Below are positions 28,577-38,677 of a DNA stretch of 64,000 nt, in pieces. The notes beneath the pieces were generated by a model. The model did not search any database, had not been told where the DNA came from, and worked only from the letters and a program-made list of their open reading frames with translations. A program made the position numbers and the translations under genes. This stretch comes from Vibrio ulleungensis. Lineage in GTDB: Bacteria; Pseudomonadota; Gammaproteobacteria; Enterobacterales; Vibrionaceae. Location: NCBI RefSeq assembly GCF_016900875.1, contig NZ_JAFEUM010000002.1, positions 620,001 through 684,000 on the forward strand. Direction: 5' to 3'. Numbering within the stretch: the first letter of the stretch is position 1; the number at the start of each line of letters is the position of its first letter.

Positions 28577-29032
28577 TTATCGCAACTTCTTAATACGTTC
28601 TGTTTGGCTGATAACATCCGTTAGACGGATACCAAACTTATCATTGACCACCACAACTTCACCATGAGCTATCAAGGTACCATTAACCATCACATCCAAC
28701 GATTCACCGGCAATGCGATCTAACTCTACAACCGAGCCTTGGTTAAGTTGTAATAAGTTACGGATACTGATTTGAGATCGCCCAACTTCCATCGAAATGG
28801 TCACTGGAATGTCCATAATGGTATCAAGTTTACGACGCTCATCGTCAGAGATCGGTGTTGAGCTGTCTGTCAGCTCATCAAGCGGCGCTTGTTGCGCTTG
28901 TGATTGAGAAGCCATTAACGCATCGGCTTCTGCCTCAGCAGCAGCTTCTTCCGCGGCAGCAATTGCCAGCGGGTCTTCGCCAAGGGCTGCGGCCCATTCG
29001 TCAGCCAATTTTTGATCTTCAGATGTAGACAT
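28577..29032 (-). CDS. fliN: Motor switch protein FliN
   Basis: A 151-residue protein with an acidic Ala/Glu-rich N-terminal part and a C-terminal SpoA domain (about 75-148) with I-P-V-T-I-S-M-E-V-G-R and G-S-V-V-E-L-D. FliN forms the bottom of the C-ring with FliM, binds FliH-FliI and takes part in switching. Confidence 0.96.
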   Translation of the reverse strand: MSTSEDQKLADEWAAALGEDPLAIAAAEEAAAEAEADALMASQSQAQQAPLDELTDSSTPISDDERRKLDTIMDIPVTISMEVGRSQISIRNLLQLNQGSVVELDRIAGESLDVMVNGTLIAHGEVVVVNDKFGIRLTDVISQTERIKKLR

Positions 29033-29071
29033 AATTTTCCTCGTAAAATCCTTACTCCAAAACTGCGGTTA

Positions 29072-30130
29072 CTACGCCAGTTCTGGATCCTCTTCTTCGC
29101 CTTCGATTTCCGACATAATATCCTTGCTTAGAAACGCAAGGTCGGTCTTGACCACATCCGGTCGACGAATTTTTTCTGAAACTTGTACCGCGATGTTCTC
29201 GCCAGATTTACCCATTTTGACGCGAAATGTCGGTAGTTCCTCTACAAACATCACACCGTTCTCTGGCATATCCACCGGGATAATGTCGCCGGTTTGCAGC
29301 TCCATTAAATCGCGTAATGAAATATCTTTTTCCAACAGGTCGACTCTAAAGTTGACCGGTACATCCATGATCTCTTCTCGAAGTGCCGTGCTCCAACGAA
29401 CGTCGGTTTCCATTTTGTCGGATTGAACACCTGCATCAAGCAGCTCTCGAATCGGCTCCACCATCGAGTACGGCATGACAATGTGAAAATCACCGCCACC
29501 ACCATCGACTTCAATATGAAAAGAGCTCACAACGATCACTTCGGTCGGGCTTACAATGTTGGCCATACTCGGGTTTACTTCGGAGTCAATATAATCAAAC
29601 TCCACACCCATGACTGGGGACCAGGCTTCTTTGTAATCTTCGAAGACAATTTTAAGCAGCAGCTGAATAATGCGACGCTCTGTTGGGGTAAACTCTCGAC
29701 CTTCGATCTTGGCGTGGAAACGACCATCTCCGCCAAAAAAGTTTTCCACCAAAATAAACACTAAACGTGCTTCCATGGTGATTAACGATGTCCCTTTTAA
29801 GGGTCTAAATCGAACCATGTTGAGGCTGGTTGGGACATACAATGTATTTTGGTATTCACCAAATTTCATCATCTGTACGCCGTTAATCGACACTTCAGCG
29901 GTTTTACGCAACATGTTAAACAAGCTGATCCGCAAGTGACGCGCAAATCGCTCATTAATCAGTTCAAGGGTCGGCATCCGCCCACGAACAATGCGGTCCT
30001 GTGACGAAAAGTCGAAATTAACTGCTGGGCCTGATTCCTCGACTTGTGGCAGTTCATCTTCGATCTCATCGACATCATCAACTCCATGCAGGAGAGCGTC
30101 GATTTCGTCTTGAGTGAGTAAGTCAGTCAC
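29072..30130 (-). CDS. fliM: Motor switch protein FliM
   Basis: A 352-residue protein. The N-terminal CheY-binding peptide is L-T-Q-D-E-I-D-A-L-L-H-G (5-16). The middle domain and the C-terminal SpoA domain (about 260-330) follow. Phosphorylated CheY binds the N-terminus to reverse the motor. It lies eight bases after fliL and 39 bases before fliN. Confidence 0.97.
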   Translation of the reverse strand: MTDLLTQDEIDALLHGVDDVDEIEDELPQVEESGPAVNFDFSSQDRIVRGRMPTLELINERFARHLRISLFNMLRKTAEVSINGVQMMKFGEYQNTLYVPTSLNMVRFRPLKGTSLITMEARLVFILVENFFGGDGRFHAKIEGREFTPTERRIIQLLLKIVFEDYKEAWSPVMGVEFDYIDSEVNPSMANIVSPTEVIVVSSFHIEVDGGGGDFHIVMPYSMVEPIRELLDAGVQSDKMETDVRWSTALREEIMDVPVNFRVDLLEKDISLRDLMELQTGDIIPVDMPENGVMFVEELPTFRVKMGKSGENIAVQVSEKIRRPDVVKTDLAFLSKDIMSEIEGEEEDPELA

Positions 30131-30137
30131 TTGGCAC

Positions 30138-30644
30138 CTATTGAATTACAAAATCGGTAAACAGTACGCGTTCAATGACTGGTTCGCCCACCAGTTCTGT
30201 CAGCGTTAGTTTAATGTCATTGGTTGCTTGATCACGCATGTCAGTTCGACCTGACGGTGAACGAAGCTGTTCTTGAGACGCGCTACCAAAGGAAGATAGC
30301 AACGTACTTTCAATTAACGGCGAATGGTGTCTAGCCAGCCCTTCATTGGCTGTGCCTCGCACCATCAACTGTACTTTAATTTGAACTAATCGATCGCGGT
30401 CATTACCAGGAACTGTAAACAGAAACGGCTGAGGAATATTGACATACATCGCAGGCGCTTCAACTTGTGGAGCAGACACCGATTGAGGCTGCCCTGAAGA
30501 AGCTGTAGCGCTGTCATCACCCGATGACAAAAAGAAAAATGCGCCCCCACCTATGCCTGCGATGAGCACAACCGCGGCCACAATGATGATGATAAGTTTA
30601 TTGCTTTTTTTATTGCCGGTATCAGCTGGATTGTCGTCTGCCAT
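30138..30644 (-). CDS. fliL: Basal body protein FliL
   Basis: A 168-residue protein with a short basic cytoplasmic start, one helix at about 16-39, a Ser/Ala/Gln linker and a periplasmic stomatin-like domain ending in D-F-V-I-Q. FliL supports the stator under load; in Vibrio it forms rings around stator units. Confidence 0.93.
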   Translation of the reverse strand: MADDNPADTGNKKSNKLIIIIVAAVVLIAGIGGGAFFFLSSGDDSATASSGQPQSVSAPQVEAPAMYVNIPQPFLFTVPGNDRDRLVQIKVQLMVRGTANEGLARHHSPLIESTLLSSFGSASQEQLRSPSGRTDMRDQATNDIKLTLTELVGEPVIERVLFTDFVIQ

Positions 30645-30667
30645 GAGTCTGTTTTGTTCCTATTTTT

Positions 30668-32623
30668 TTATGCAAAAAAGCTTATGCCCTGCTCGGGGCT
30701 AGCGGTACTAACTTGAATAGCAGGCTCATCCTCTGCTACTCCATTAAAATCATTGTTGCCGCCACGGGAAAGTTGACCATCACTGCCTTGTTGCGCTTGA
30801 CCGCCACGACTCGATTGTTGCTGCACCGAGGTTTCAGCAAGCGCTACACCGCTTTGCGCCAACATCTCACGCAATCTCGGTATAGTCTGTTCAATTAATT
30901 CACGCGCGGCAGGGTTGCTCACTGTGATTTGAACATTCGCCACATCACCACTCATGTTCATTCGTATCTGCATACGCCCTAACTCTGGTGGATCGAGTCG
31001 AATGTCGATGTTTTTCAGATTTTTGGACATCATCATTTGCACGCGCTCGGCCATTTGATCCGCGGCTAAATCACTTTTTACCTGCACTGGCGTTTGCGCT
31101 TGTTGCGCTTGTTCTAATCGCTGTAATCCCGACAATGATTGCTGGCTTTGCTGGGAATTGATTGAATCAAATGGTGTGGCGGCTTCGGGTTGGTTCGGAT
31201 CTGATTTCTGAGTACGCACAATCTGTAAACCAGCGGCAGCTAATGCTGTTTGTTGTTTACCAGAAAGCTCAGGAGAAGCAGGGCTGATAGCGCCAGCAGC
31301 AACCGCATTTGCAGGTGCTTGCACACCTGTGTGTACTGCACTATTTGGGCTCCAAGGTGGCGATGTTGCCGCGTTTTGCCCTGCCACAGTGGCGCCTGCC
31401 GCCGTAACTGAACCTTGATTCGCCGCAGAACTTGTCGTTGCCGAGGTAGCGGTTACTGTTGAAGCGCCAACACCGGTTGTGACAGCATTAGGTGTATCTT
31501 GCTGCTCCTGTTTATCCCACACGATTTGATCATCACTGTTAGTGGCACCATACACTTGAGTCATTGTTGACTCACCGTCTTGCGCCGACAAACTTGCTGC
31601 TTCACCTTGAGTGGCCGTATTCAATTGAGGCTCAATGCCCTCTGAACTCAGCGCTTGAGACGTGTTGCTACCTGCCGTGTTGAGGTTAGATGATTCACCG
31701 CTCGATGACTCAAGGTTAGATGATTTTAGATTAGATTGTTGCGACATTGGCTCAGCAGTGGTTGCCGACTCCTCATCGGTCTGTTTGACCGATGTTACTG
31801 TGTGGCCTTGCTGCGTTTCGCTGGAAAATCGGCCTTGATTAGCGCCCGCTTCACCTTCTTTTAAGGCTGAAATCCCTTCCCCACTGTCTTTAACAGCAAC
31901 GCTCTCATCAGACTTCGTCAAATTTTGCGCTGTCGTCAACTTTCCGTCACTCTCCACTGTTGTAGAAGAAAGCTCTGCAGACTGTTCCTGTTTGCCATTG
32001 CGACTTGCCAATTGCCCTTCAGAAGAGTGAGCTTGAACTGAGTCTGCGGTGTAGGTAGACGACTTAGCCGCCTCTTTTGGTTGTTCGGATTTTAACGCTG
32101 CGTTGGACTCATCGAGGCGTTTTAGTAAATCTGATGCTTGTTGCATGTTTTCATCAACAGCACTGTCATCACTCCCCGTTGCAGGCGACTCAGCCTTGCT
32201 CGATGGGTTAGCCGTTTGCTTTGAGCCATCGCTCTTATCGCCTTTCGAGGTTTCGTCGCTCGAAAAAAGTGAACCTAAAAACGACTCTGAGGACTCATCC
32301 TCAGCTGTGACAACGCCCTTTGAATCAATGCTTTGAGTGTTTTTTGCGGTGACTTTTTGTTCAGAGTCGCTGGTTTTGGTGTGTGACGTAGAGGCTGCTT
32401 TGTCCGTCGCTTTAGCTTCGTCAGAGGATTTAGCCTTTGACACTTTTGTCGACTTATCTACTTTTGAATCGCTGTCTGACTGGCTGGCTTTTGTCAAAGA
32501 TTGCTCAAAGTTACCTTCTTTATCTGAAGACGCACTTTGCGCAGCGGGTTTCGCTGACATCTCTGATTTTGGCGATGTGGCCTTAGTGGTAATGGCTGGC
32601 GCTGCGGCAGCTTGCATTGTCAT
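30668..32623 (-). CDS. fliK: Hook length control protein FliK
   Basis: A 651-residue protein. The first ~500 residues are low-complexity, rich in Ser, Thr, Gln, Glu and Ala. The C-terminal Flg_hook domain has D-I-R-L-D-P-P-E-L-G-R-M-Q and R-E-M-L-A-Q-S-G-V (about 550-620). FliK acts as molecular ruler and triggers the FlhB specificity switch. I place the start at the ATG at 32623, with AAAGGTG upstream; a longer GTG frame has no ribosome site. A seven-base G run (plus strand) sits in the gap to fliJ at 32718-32724. Confidence 0.92.
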   Translation of the reverse strand: MTMQAAAAPAITTKATSPKSEMSAKPAAQSASSDKEGNFEQSLTKASQSDSDSKVDKSTKVSKAKSSDEAKATDKAASTSHTKTSDSEQKVTAKNTQSIDSKGVVTAEDESSESFLGSLFSSDETSKGDKSDGSKQTANPSSKAESPATGSDDSAVDENMQQASDLLKRLDESNAALKSEQPKEAAKSSTYTADSVQAHSSEGQLASRNGKQEQSAELSSTTVESDGKLTTAQNLTKSDESVAVKDSGEGISALKEGEAGANQGRFSSETQQGHTVTSVKQTDEESATTAEPMSQQSNLKSSNLESSSGESSNLNTAGSNTSQALSSEGIEPQLNTATQGEAASLSAQDGESTMTQVYGATNSDDQIVWDKQEQQDTPNAVTTGVGASTVTATSATTSSAANQGSVTAAGATVAGQNAATSPPWSPNSAVHTGVQAPANAVAAGAISPASPELSGKQQTALAAAGLQIVRTQKSDPNQPEAATPFDSINSQQSQQSLSGLQRLEQAQQAQTPVQVKSDLAADQMAERVQMMMSKNLKNIDIRLDPPELGRMQIRMNMSGDVANVQITVSNPAARELIEQTIPRLREMLAQSGVALAETSVQQQSSRGGQAQQGSDGQLSRGGNNDFNGVAEDEPAIQVSTASPEQGISFFA

Positions 32624-32741
32624 GACACCTTTCCCTAAGCGTATTTTTTGGCGTTTTTGCTCATAGTTGGATATATGCAAAAAACAGACCACGAGAGCAA
32701 TTTCATCGAGGGAATACGGGGGGGAATAACGAGAGATACAG

Positions 32742-33182
32742 TTATCGATTTAGTTTTCTGGCATAGCTAAGTGTTGAGAACTCGTCCATCAACTTCTGTT
32801 CTGCCTTATCGGCGGCCAGTTTTGCCTGTGTCGCTTTTTTCTCTAGCATCCATTCATAAGAGCGTCGCTGCTTGCGCATTTCTACCCACACCTGTTCTGA
32901 TTGGGTAACTTGCTGAATAAAATGAGATTCCGCTTCTTTTTGCTTCGACAAGGTGTTATCTAGCTGCGTTAAAAATCGGTTTAAGTGACTGTATTCACTG
33001 GCTGACAATCCGTTTTTACCGCGGTCAATTAGCTGATTGCAGTAATCGATGCGATATTGCTCAATCTGACTCAGCTGTTGATAGTATTCGTCAAGGTCTG
33101 CACGAGCTTTAGTCAAGCCCAATACAGCCTGCTCTTCTTTCTCTTTGGCTTGATCTAACAAGAACTCTATAGCCTGACTCAA
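32742..33182 (-). CDS. fliJ: Export chaperone FliJ
   Basis: A 146-residue, almost entirely helical coiled-coil protein, rich in Gln, Glu, Lys and Arg, typical of FliJ, which links the FliI ATPase to FlhA. The start is a TTG that overlaps the fliI stop as TTGA, with AAGG nine bases upstream; there is no ATG before residue 100, so the TTG is nearly forced. Relatives begin at the same place. Confidence 0.92.
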   Translation of the reverse strand: MSQAIEFLLDQAKEKEEQAVLGLTKARADLDEYYQQLSQIEQYRIDYCNQLIDRGKNGLSASEYSHLNRFLTQLDNTLSKQKEAESHFIQQVTQSEQVWVEMRKQRRSYEWMLEKKATQAKLAADKAEQKLMDEFSTLSYARKLNR

Positions 33183-34543
33183 CGGTTATGACCTTGTTGA
33201 TTCTGGTTCGCAGAATTATTCATTGCGGTTTGCAGCATACTCGACAGCATATTGACGCACATGTCATAAGGAATCGAATCTTTCATACCTTGTTGTAAAT
33301 ACTGATCGATAGTTGGCTTTAAGGTAAACGCGGTATCGATGGCGGGATCTGTGCCCGGTTTATACGCCCCAATAGACACCAAATCTTGGTTTTTACGACA
33401 CGTCGCCAGCACCTGCCTAACGGCCTTAGACATCGTGAGATGATCATCGGTGGTAATTTGTGGCATAACACGACTGACAGAACGCTCAACATCGATGGCA
33501 GGATAATGACCGGCATCGGCCATTTCCCGTGACAACACAATATGGCCATCCAAAATCGCACGAGAGGCATCGGCAATAGGATCTTGTAGGTCATCGCCTT
33601 CGGTCAACACCGTAAAGAACGCCGTAATCGAACCTTGCGTGTCATCTCCGTTACCTGCCCTTTCGACCAATGCAGGCAATTTGGCAAACACAGAAGGTGG
33701 ATACCCTTTGGTCGCAGGAGGCTCGCCAACAGATAACGCTATTTCACGCTGTGCCTGAGCAAAACGGGTCAAGGAATCCATAAGCAACAGCACATCAAGA
33801 CCTTGATCTCGGAAGTATTCAGCAATGGTCAGTGCGGTTTGACACCCTTTTAAGCGCATAAGTGCCGATGCATCCGCCGGAGCCGCAACAACGACAGCAC
33901 GCTTTCGACCTTCGACACCGAGAATTTCTTCAATAAACTCTTTTACTTCACGGCCACGCTCACCAATAAGCCCTACCACAACTACTTGCGCCGTTGTGCC
34001 ACGAGTCATCATGCCAAGTGTCACTGATTTACCTACACCGGAGCCAGCAAATAGACCTATACGCTGCCCTTTGCCCACGGTCAGTAACCCATTGATCGCT
34101 TTAATGCCCACATCAAGGGGCTCACTAATAGGTTTACGTTGTAACGGGTTTATCGGAGTCGCATCGAGACTGGCTCGCTGCTGTGTATACAATTCGCCAA
34201 GGCCATCGAGTGGATTACCCACGCCATCTATCACTCGCCCCAGCAGTTCCATCCCAACAGGTAAACCCGCATCGCGTACTACTGGCGTCACCCGCGCTCC
34301 TGGCACGACACCCGCAATGGACTCACTAGGCATAAGCAGCAGACGATCGCCTTCAAAGCCAACCACTTCAGCTTCCATTTCTCCGCTGAGCGTTTCGACC
34401 ATACATAAGCTACCAATCGGTGCTTTACAGCCTGTTGCTTCCAAGGTGAGCCCTACCACTCGCACCAATTTTCCTGACGCGATTGCGCGACTGGTGAGAT
34501 TGTCGGTTTGATAATTAGCAAGACGCTGCGATAAATCGAGCAT
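33179..34543 (-). CDS. fliI: Flagellar export ATPase FliI
   Basis: A 454-residue F1-ATPase-like protein. Walker A is A-G-S-G-V-G-K-S at 166-173, the catalytic Glu is in G-E-R-G-R-E-V near 200, and Walker B is L-L-L-M-D-S-L-T-R. FliI unfolds and releases export substrates with FliH and FliJ. The ATG overlaps the fliH stop as TAATG; an upstream TTG eleven codons earlier lacks support. Length agrees with E. coli FliI (457). Confidence 0.95.
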   Translation of the reverse strand: MLDLSQRLANYQTDNLTSRAIASGKLVRVVGLTLEATGCKAPIGSLCMVETLSGEMEAEVVGFEGDRLLLMPSESIAGVVPGARVTPVVRDAGLPVGMELLGRVIDGVGNPLDGLGELYTQQRASLDATPINPLQRKPISEPLDVGIKAINGLLTVGKGQRIGLFAGSGVGKSVTLGMMTRGTTAQVVVVGLIGERGREVKEFIEEILGVEGRKRAVVVAAPADASALMRLKGCQTALTIAEYFRDQGLDVLLLMDSLTRFAQAQREIALSVGEPPATKGYPPSVFAKLPALVERAGNGDDTQGSITAFFTVLTEGDDLQDPIADASRAILDGHIVLSREMADAGHYPAIDVERSVSRVMPQITTDDHLTMSKAVRQVLATCRKNQDLVSIGAYKPGTDPAIDTAFTLKPTIDQYLQQGMKDSIPYDMCVNMLSSMLQTAMNNSANQNQQGHNR

Positions 34544-35340
34544 TACACTTGCCTTTGATGGCGATTGGCAGAGCAAAATCGTTGTAAGGTCGCTTTAATG
34601 CGATCTTCCAACATAAAATCCACTCGAGAATCACCCGCATCGATTTGCAGATCGCCGCGATTAAGGGCTGGTTCTGCAATCAGTGTCCAACGTCGCTCAG
34701 CCAATGGCTCTTTGCCATAGGCTTGCTCAATAAGGTCGATATCATCGGGGTGAAGTTTAAAGTTGATGTCGATAAAGGTCATAGGCAGTGACTCTACAGA
34801 CTCTTTAACTGTATCGAGAATTACCTGAGGATTGATGCTCACTTCAACATGCGTCACCTCTTTGGTGAGATGCAACACCATATCCACCAACTGTTTTTCG
34901 ACTTGCGAATTCATCAGTTCTAGCGGTTGAGTAAGTTGATCGGCAAGCGCCACAAACTGGCCAGCTTGCTCGGCAACTTGCTCTTTCGCGGCTTCTAAAC
35001 CTTGTTCAATTCCTTGGGCATGGCCCTCTTTTTGACCTTCAGCAACACCTTGCTCTTTGCCTTTTTCATAGCCTTGGTTAAAGCCGGCTTCTTTACCCGA
35101 CATTAAGCCTTCTTGATACGCGTCTTGGCGTATTTGTTCGACTTCTTCTAGAGTTAATGGCTTAGGTGCTTCTTCGCTGGTCTCTTCGAGATCAGGCATC
35201 CAACCTGGATCATAGTTGAGGGCCGTCTCACGCACATCGCCACGAGCTTGCGAGGTGTAGTCCGGCAATCCCCAATCTTCTGGCTGCAGATTCGCCTCGT
35301 CATCAGGGCGCAAAAATCCACGTTTTCTAGGTTGGTTCAT
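34543..35340 (-). CDS. fliH: Flagellar export regulator FliH
   Basis: A 265-residue protein with an acidic N-terminal part and a run of G-x3-G steps between about 79 and 115, a helix-packing feature of FliH. The C-terminal part binds FliI ([13 protein letters not shown]). FliH dimers hold FliI at the C-ring. The gene follows fliG after 13 bases. Confidence 0.94.
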   Translation of the reverse strand: MNQPRKRGFLRPDDEANLQPEDWGLPDYTSQARGDVRETALNYDPGWMPDLEETSEEAPKPLTLEEVEQIRQDAYQEGLMSGKEAGFNQGYEKGKEQGVAEGQKEGHAQGIEQGLEAAKEQVAEQAGQFVALADQLTQPLELMNSQVEKQLVDMVLHLTKEVTHVEVSINPQVILDTVKESVESLPMTFIDINFKLHPDDIDLIEQAYGKEPLAERRWTLIAEPALNRGDLQIDAGDSRVDFMLEDRIKATLQRFCSANRHQRQV

Positions 35341-35353
35341 GTGTACACCTTAA

Positions 35354-36403
35354 TTATAAGAACTCATCTGCGCCGCCTGAAAGCATAATCTCGCCTGAAT
35401 CAGCAAGACGTCTAGCAACAGTAAGTACTTCTTTTTGAGCGGATTCTACGTCTGCTACGCGGACAGGAGGCATCGCCTCAATGTCGTCACGCATCAATTC
35501 TGCGGCGCGCTTAGACATGTTCTTAAAGACTTTCTCACGCAGGTCTTCATCGGCACCTTTAAGCGCACGCTGCAATACATCTTGAGGGACATCACGCAGC
35601 AATTTCTGGATACCTTGATCGTCCACCTCGATGAGGTTTTCGAACACAAACATCAAATCTTGGATCATGGTGGCCATGTCTTCGTCTTGATCGCGAATTT
35701 GGTCCATCAAAATACCTTCCACACTGTTGTCGAGGTAGTTCATGATTTCTGCCGCGGCTTTCAGGCCACCAATCTTCGCAGCTTGTGTGCCCGCTTGACC
35801 CGCAAACTGTTTTTCCATAATTTCGTTTAGCTCTGCCAATGCGGAAGGTTGTACTTCTTCTAAGTTGGCAATACGCATCATCAAATCTAGACGCACGCGT
35901 TCTGGGAACTGAGCAATGATCTCTGCAGACTGATCAGACTCTAAGTAGGAAAGTACCAAGGTTTGAATCTGTGGGTGCTCATTCACAATGATTGCCGCAA
36001 CCTGACGTGGGTCCATCCATTTCAATGAATCCAAACCTTTCGAACCGGTGCCCAGTAAGATCTGTTCCACCAAGTTATTGGCTTTGTCTTCACCCAGTGC
36101 CGCGACCAACGTCTTACGCATGAAGTCTTCGCTTCCCATGCCAATGTTGGTGTATTTCTGAATATCTTCTAAGAATGCGCGGTGAACAGCCGTTACTTTA
36201 TCATTATTGAGGTCGGCAACTTTTGCCATCGCACCACCAACTCTTTGAACCTGCTTAGGCTCTAAATGTCGAATAATGCCAGCGGCGTCGTCTTCATTGA
36301 GGCTCAGTAAGAGAATGGCTGCGCGCTCTTCACCCGTCAGTTCTGTGACATCAAAATCTATTTTTGCTACTTCGCCATTCATTGGCACTAACTCATCAGC
36401 CAT
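35354..36403 (-). CDS. fliG: Motor switch protein FliG
   Basis: A 349-residue protein of armadillo-like helical repeats. Landmarks are N-E-H-P-Q-I (the E-H-P-Q motif, near 137-140), a Gly-containing hinge region and a C-terminal charged torque helix with D-E-D-L-R-E-K-V-F and R-A-A-E-L-M-R-D-D. FliG couples stators to the rotor. The frame overlaps fliF by eight bases. Confidence 0.97.
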   Translation of the reverse strand: MADELVPMNGEVAKIDFDVTELTGEERAAILLLSLNEDDAAGIIRHLEPKQVQRVGGAMAKVADLNNDKVTAVHRAFLEDIQKYTNIGMGSEDFMRKTLVAALGEDKANNLVEQILLGTGSKGLDSLKWMDPRQVAAIIVNEHPQIQTLVLSYLESDQSAEIIAQFPERVRLDLMMRIANLEEVQPSALAELNEIMEKQFAGQAGTQAAKIGGLKAAAEIMNYLDNSVEGILMDQIRDQDEDMATMIQDLMFVFENLIEVDDQGIQKLLRDVPQDVLQRALKGADEDLREKVFKNMSKRAAELMRDDIEAMPPVRVADVESAQKEVLTVARRLADSGEIMLSGGADEFL

Positions 36404-38138
36404 CGGTTACCCAACTCTTCACTACTTGTGCTGCCAACTCTGGCTCATTCGCCACCAAGGCTCGTACAGCTTTTAATACATCTTCATCTTTGTGCAGGTT
36501 TGGCAGCTCAATGCCGTTGCCAAACTCAAACGCGTCGGCACCGTCTAAATCAGTACCGATCAATGTGGTCTCGTCGGTGCTTAGTGGTAAGCCATCTTCA
36601 CCCAAAATAGAATCTTCTTCCGCTGCTGGGTTAAGCAAGCGGTTCATCGCAGGACGAATCAGCGCAAATACCACTACGATGATGACGAGTGCACTAGCAA
36701 ACCAACGAACCCAGTCGTTAAATCTTGGATGATCCCAAATGGCGACATCAGCCAACTCGGCAACTTGAGGCTCTGCAAACTTCACGCTCAATACATTAAT
36801 AAGATCGCCGCGAGCTTCACTAAAGCCCACTGTACCAATCAGTACCTGGCGAATAGCGTTCAGTTCACTGTCTGAGATCGGCTCATAAGTCACCTCCCCT
36901 GTATCCGGGTTGGTCACTGGGCGCTGCTTAACAGCAACAGAAACAGTTTGTCGATCAACGACGCCTGTTTGACGACGTTCGTGGGATATAGTGGTATCTA
37001 GCTCAAAGTTGCGAGTCGCTTCTTTATGCACAGAACCTTGTCCAAGCAGGCTGCCGTCTTTCATTTGCGCAACATCTTGCGGGATAGATGCGTCTGCTGG
37101 CGGCTGATTGCTAAGGGCACCCGGTACACCTGCAACCACATTGCCATTGTTGTAATCTTCGAGAGTGTACTCACTGCGTGTTGCTGGAGTATTTGGATCG
37201 TACTGCTTACGGGTTTGCTCAACAGCACTAAAGTCCAACTCGACCGCAACCTGAGCGGTATAGTTTCCTAGTCCAAGAATAGGAATAAGCACCGAATCAA
37301 TTTTTTCTCTTAAGTCTTGTTCACGTTTCAGCTCGAGTTCTTGTTCTTTTCGACGTGCTGTCGCCGCCGCGTTCTGCGAACCCGAATTCAGTAGACGACC
37401 CATTTGATCTGTGACGGTAATTCGGTTGGGAGTCATCCCCGGCACCGCACTGGACACCATATCGACAACTGAATCGACTTCAGTTTGCTTAAGGGTGTTA
37501 CCGGTTGCTAAGGTTAAAAATACTGAGGCAGACGCTTCTTGATTATGGCGAATAAACACACTTTGCTGAGGCAGTGCAAGAAGCACGCGCGCCTTACGTA
37601 CTTGGCGCATCTGTTCTATCGCTTTGGCTAATTGACGCTCTCGACTTAGTTTTAGGCGTTCGGTTTCCAGGCGTTGTGACACGCCAAAACCCATGTCTTG
37701 CAGTAAAATATCGTCGCCTTCCTGACGGGCGCTATTCATGCCTGCACGGACCAACTCAAGCTTTAATGAGTCGTAGTTATCGACAGGGACATGTACGACG
37801 TTGCCATCGAGGGTGTAGGTGTGCTTTTGCTGGTCAAGATAGTCGAGTACTGGGATGAGCTCTTCGGTTTCGTAGCTGCCAAGTGGGCGCATTTCTGGCT
37901 CTTTGACCCAGAAGAAAACCATAACGATCAGTGCAACACAGATGGAAATTGAAAGCACCAAAACGACCTGACGAAGCAGATCTAAGTCACCCAGCATATC
38001 TAACTTACTGCTGACTTTTTCTCCAGAATCCAAGTCTTGTGAAAGCGATGTAGATGAATCAGACAGAGCAAGTTCGCTGCTGTCCATAGTTGCCCCATCG
38101 GCCACTGCTATTTCGGTTGAGGGGTTTTGCGCTGCCAA
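36396..38138 (-). CDS. fliF: MS-ring protein FliF
   Basis: A 580-residue protein with helices near 57-76 and 452-472, a periplasmic domain with L-A-L-P-Q-Q-S-V-F and D-Q-M-G-R-L-L, and a C-terminal FliG-binding segment (V-K-A-V-R-A-L-V to the end). It builds the MS-ring, the first assembled part of the basal body. The start is TTG, with GGGA seven bases upstream; the next ATG is 16 codons later and has no ribosome site. Confidence 0.95.
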   Translation of the reverse strand: MAAQNPSTEIAVADGATMDSSELALSDSSTSLSQDLDSGEKVSSKLDMLGDLDLLRQVVLVLSISICVALIVMVFFWVKEPEMRPLGSYETEELIPVLDYLDQQKHTYTLDGNVVHVPVDNYDSLKLELVRAGMNSARQEGDDILLQDMGFGVSQRLETERLKLSRERQLAKAIEQMRQVRKARVLLALPQQSVFIRHNQEASASVFLTLATGNTLKQTEVDSVVDMVSSAVPGMTPNRITVTDQMGRLLNSGSQNAAATARRKEQELELKREQDLREKIDSVLIPILGLGNYTAQVAVELDFSAVEQTRKQYDPNTPATRSEYTLEDYNNGNVVAGVPGALSNQPPADASIPQDVAQMKDGSLLGQGSVHKEATRNFELDTTISHERRQTGVVDRQTVSVAVKQRPVTNPDTGEVTYEPISDSELNAIRQVLIGTVGFSEARGDLINVLSVKFAEPQVAELADVAIWDHPRFNDWVRWFASALVIIVVVFALIRPAMNRLLNPAAEEDSILGEDGLPLSTDETTLIGTDLDGADAFEFGNGIELPNLHKDEDVLKAVRALVANEPELAAQVVKSWVTDG

Positions 38139-38183
38139 GTTGACGTCCCTTTAATCTTATAATAATGCTGAAAACTGTCGGTT

Positions 38184-38495
38184 TTACACCGGCATGTTCA
38201 TTAGTTCTTTATATGCGTCAACAAGCTTATTCCGAACTTGGACCGTTGCCTCGAAAGCGACACTAGACTTGTTTCGAGCAATCATTACGTCGGAAAGTGA
38301 CACATTGGGGTCGCCCAAATCAAAGCGGGTTTGAAGATCACTTGAGCTCTTTTGCAACTGATTGACATTATTCATGGCATTATTGAGCAACTCACCAAAC
38401 TCCGAGCCTACTTGAGCACCAGTAGCGGGTACATTGGAGTTTGTTGCTTCCATTTTCATGGCTTGCATCTCGGTCATCATTGGATCGATTTTCAT
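38184..38495 (-). CDS. fliE: Rod base protein FliE
   Basis: A 103-residue protein with a helical C-terminal part containing S-L-S-D-V-M-I-A-R-N-K-S and V-Q-V-R-N-K-L-V-D-A-Y-K-E-L-M, the FliE signature. It connects the MS-ring to the proximal rod. It is the first gene of the fliE-to-flhB operon, behind the sigma-54 promoter at 38549-38562. Confidence 0.96.
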   Translation of the reverse strand: MKIDPMMTEMQAMKMEATNSNVPATGAQVGSEFGELLNNAMNNVNQLQKSSSDLQTRFDLGDPNVSLSDVMIARNKSSVAFEATVQVRNKLVDAYKELMNMPV

Positions 38496-38548
38496 AGTCC
38501 CTCATTGGTCAATAGTTTGACTATCCTTTTACGCGTACTCTAAATAAA

Positions 38549-38562
38549 GCAAGGAGTATGCC
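38549..38562 (-). promoter_or_regulatory. Sigma-54 promoter for the fliE operon
   Basis: Minus strand reads TTGGCATACTCCTTGCTT: GG at 38561-38562, ten bases, GC at 38549-38550. It lies 54 bases upstream of the fliE ATG and behind the flrC terminator. Confidence 0.85.
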
Positions 38563-38630
38563 AAGCGGAAAAGAATTGCCTATCTATATACTGAAGGCCG
38601 CCCAGAGTGCGATATAGCGAGGGTTCAGAC

Positions 38631-38658
38631 AAAAAAAGGGCGGCAATAATTGCCGCCC
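38631..38658 (-). terminator. Intrinsic terminator after flrC
   Basis: A 9-bp stem GGGCGGCAA/TTGCCGCCC with a 3-nt loop at 38638-38658, followed on the minus strand by seven T (38631-38637). It separates flrBC from the fliE operon. Confidence 0.92.
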
Positions 38659-38677
38659 GAAGACTCATTTCACTGAG

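Noticed and set aside
32337-32666. A plus-strand open frame opposite fliK
   Set aside because: It mirrors the Ser/Thr/Ala-rich coding bias of fliK and shows no protein-family feature.
32718-32724. Seven-base G run between fliJ and fliK as a phase-variation tract
   Set aside because: It is in a non-coding gap and does not overlap a promoter or start that I can see.
33996-34511. A 171-codon plus-strand open frame opposite fliI
   Set aside because: It lies entirely inside the well-supported fliI gene, has low-complexity Pro/Ser composition and no ribosome site.
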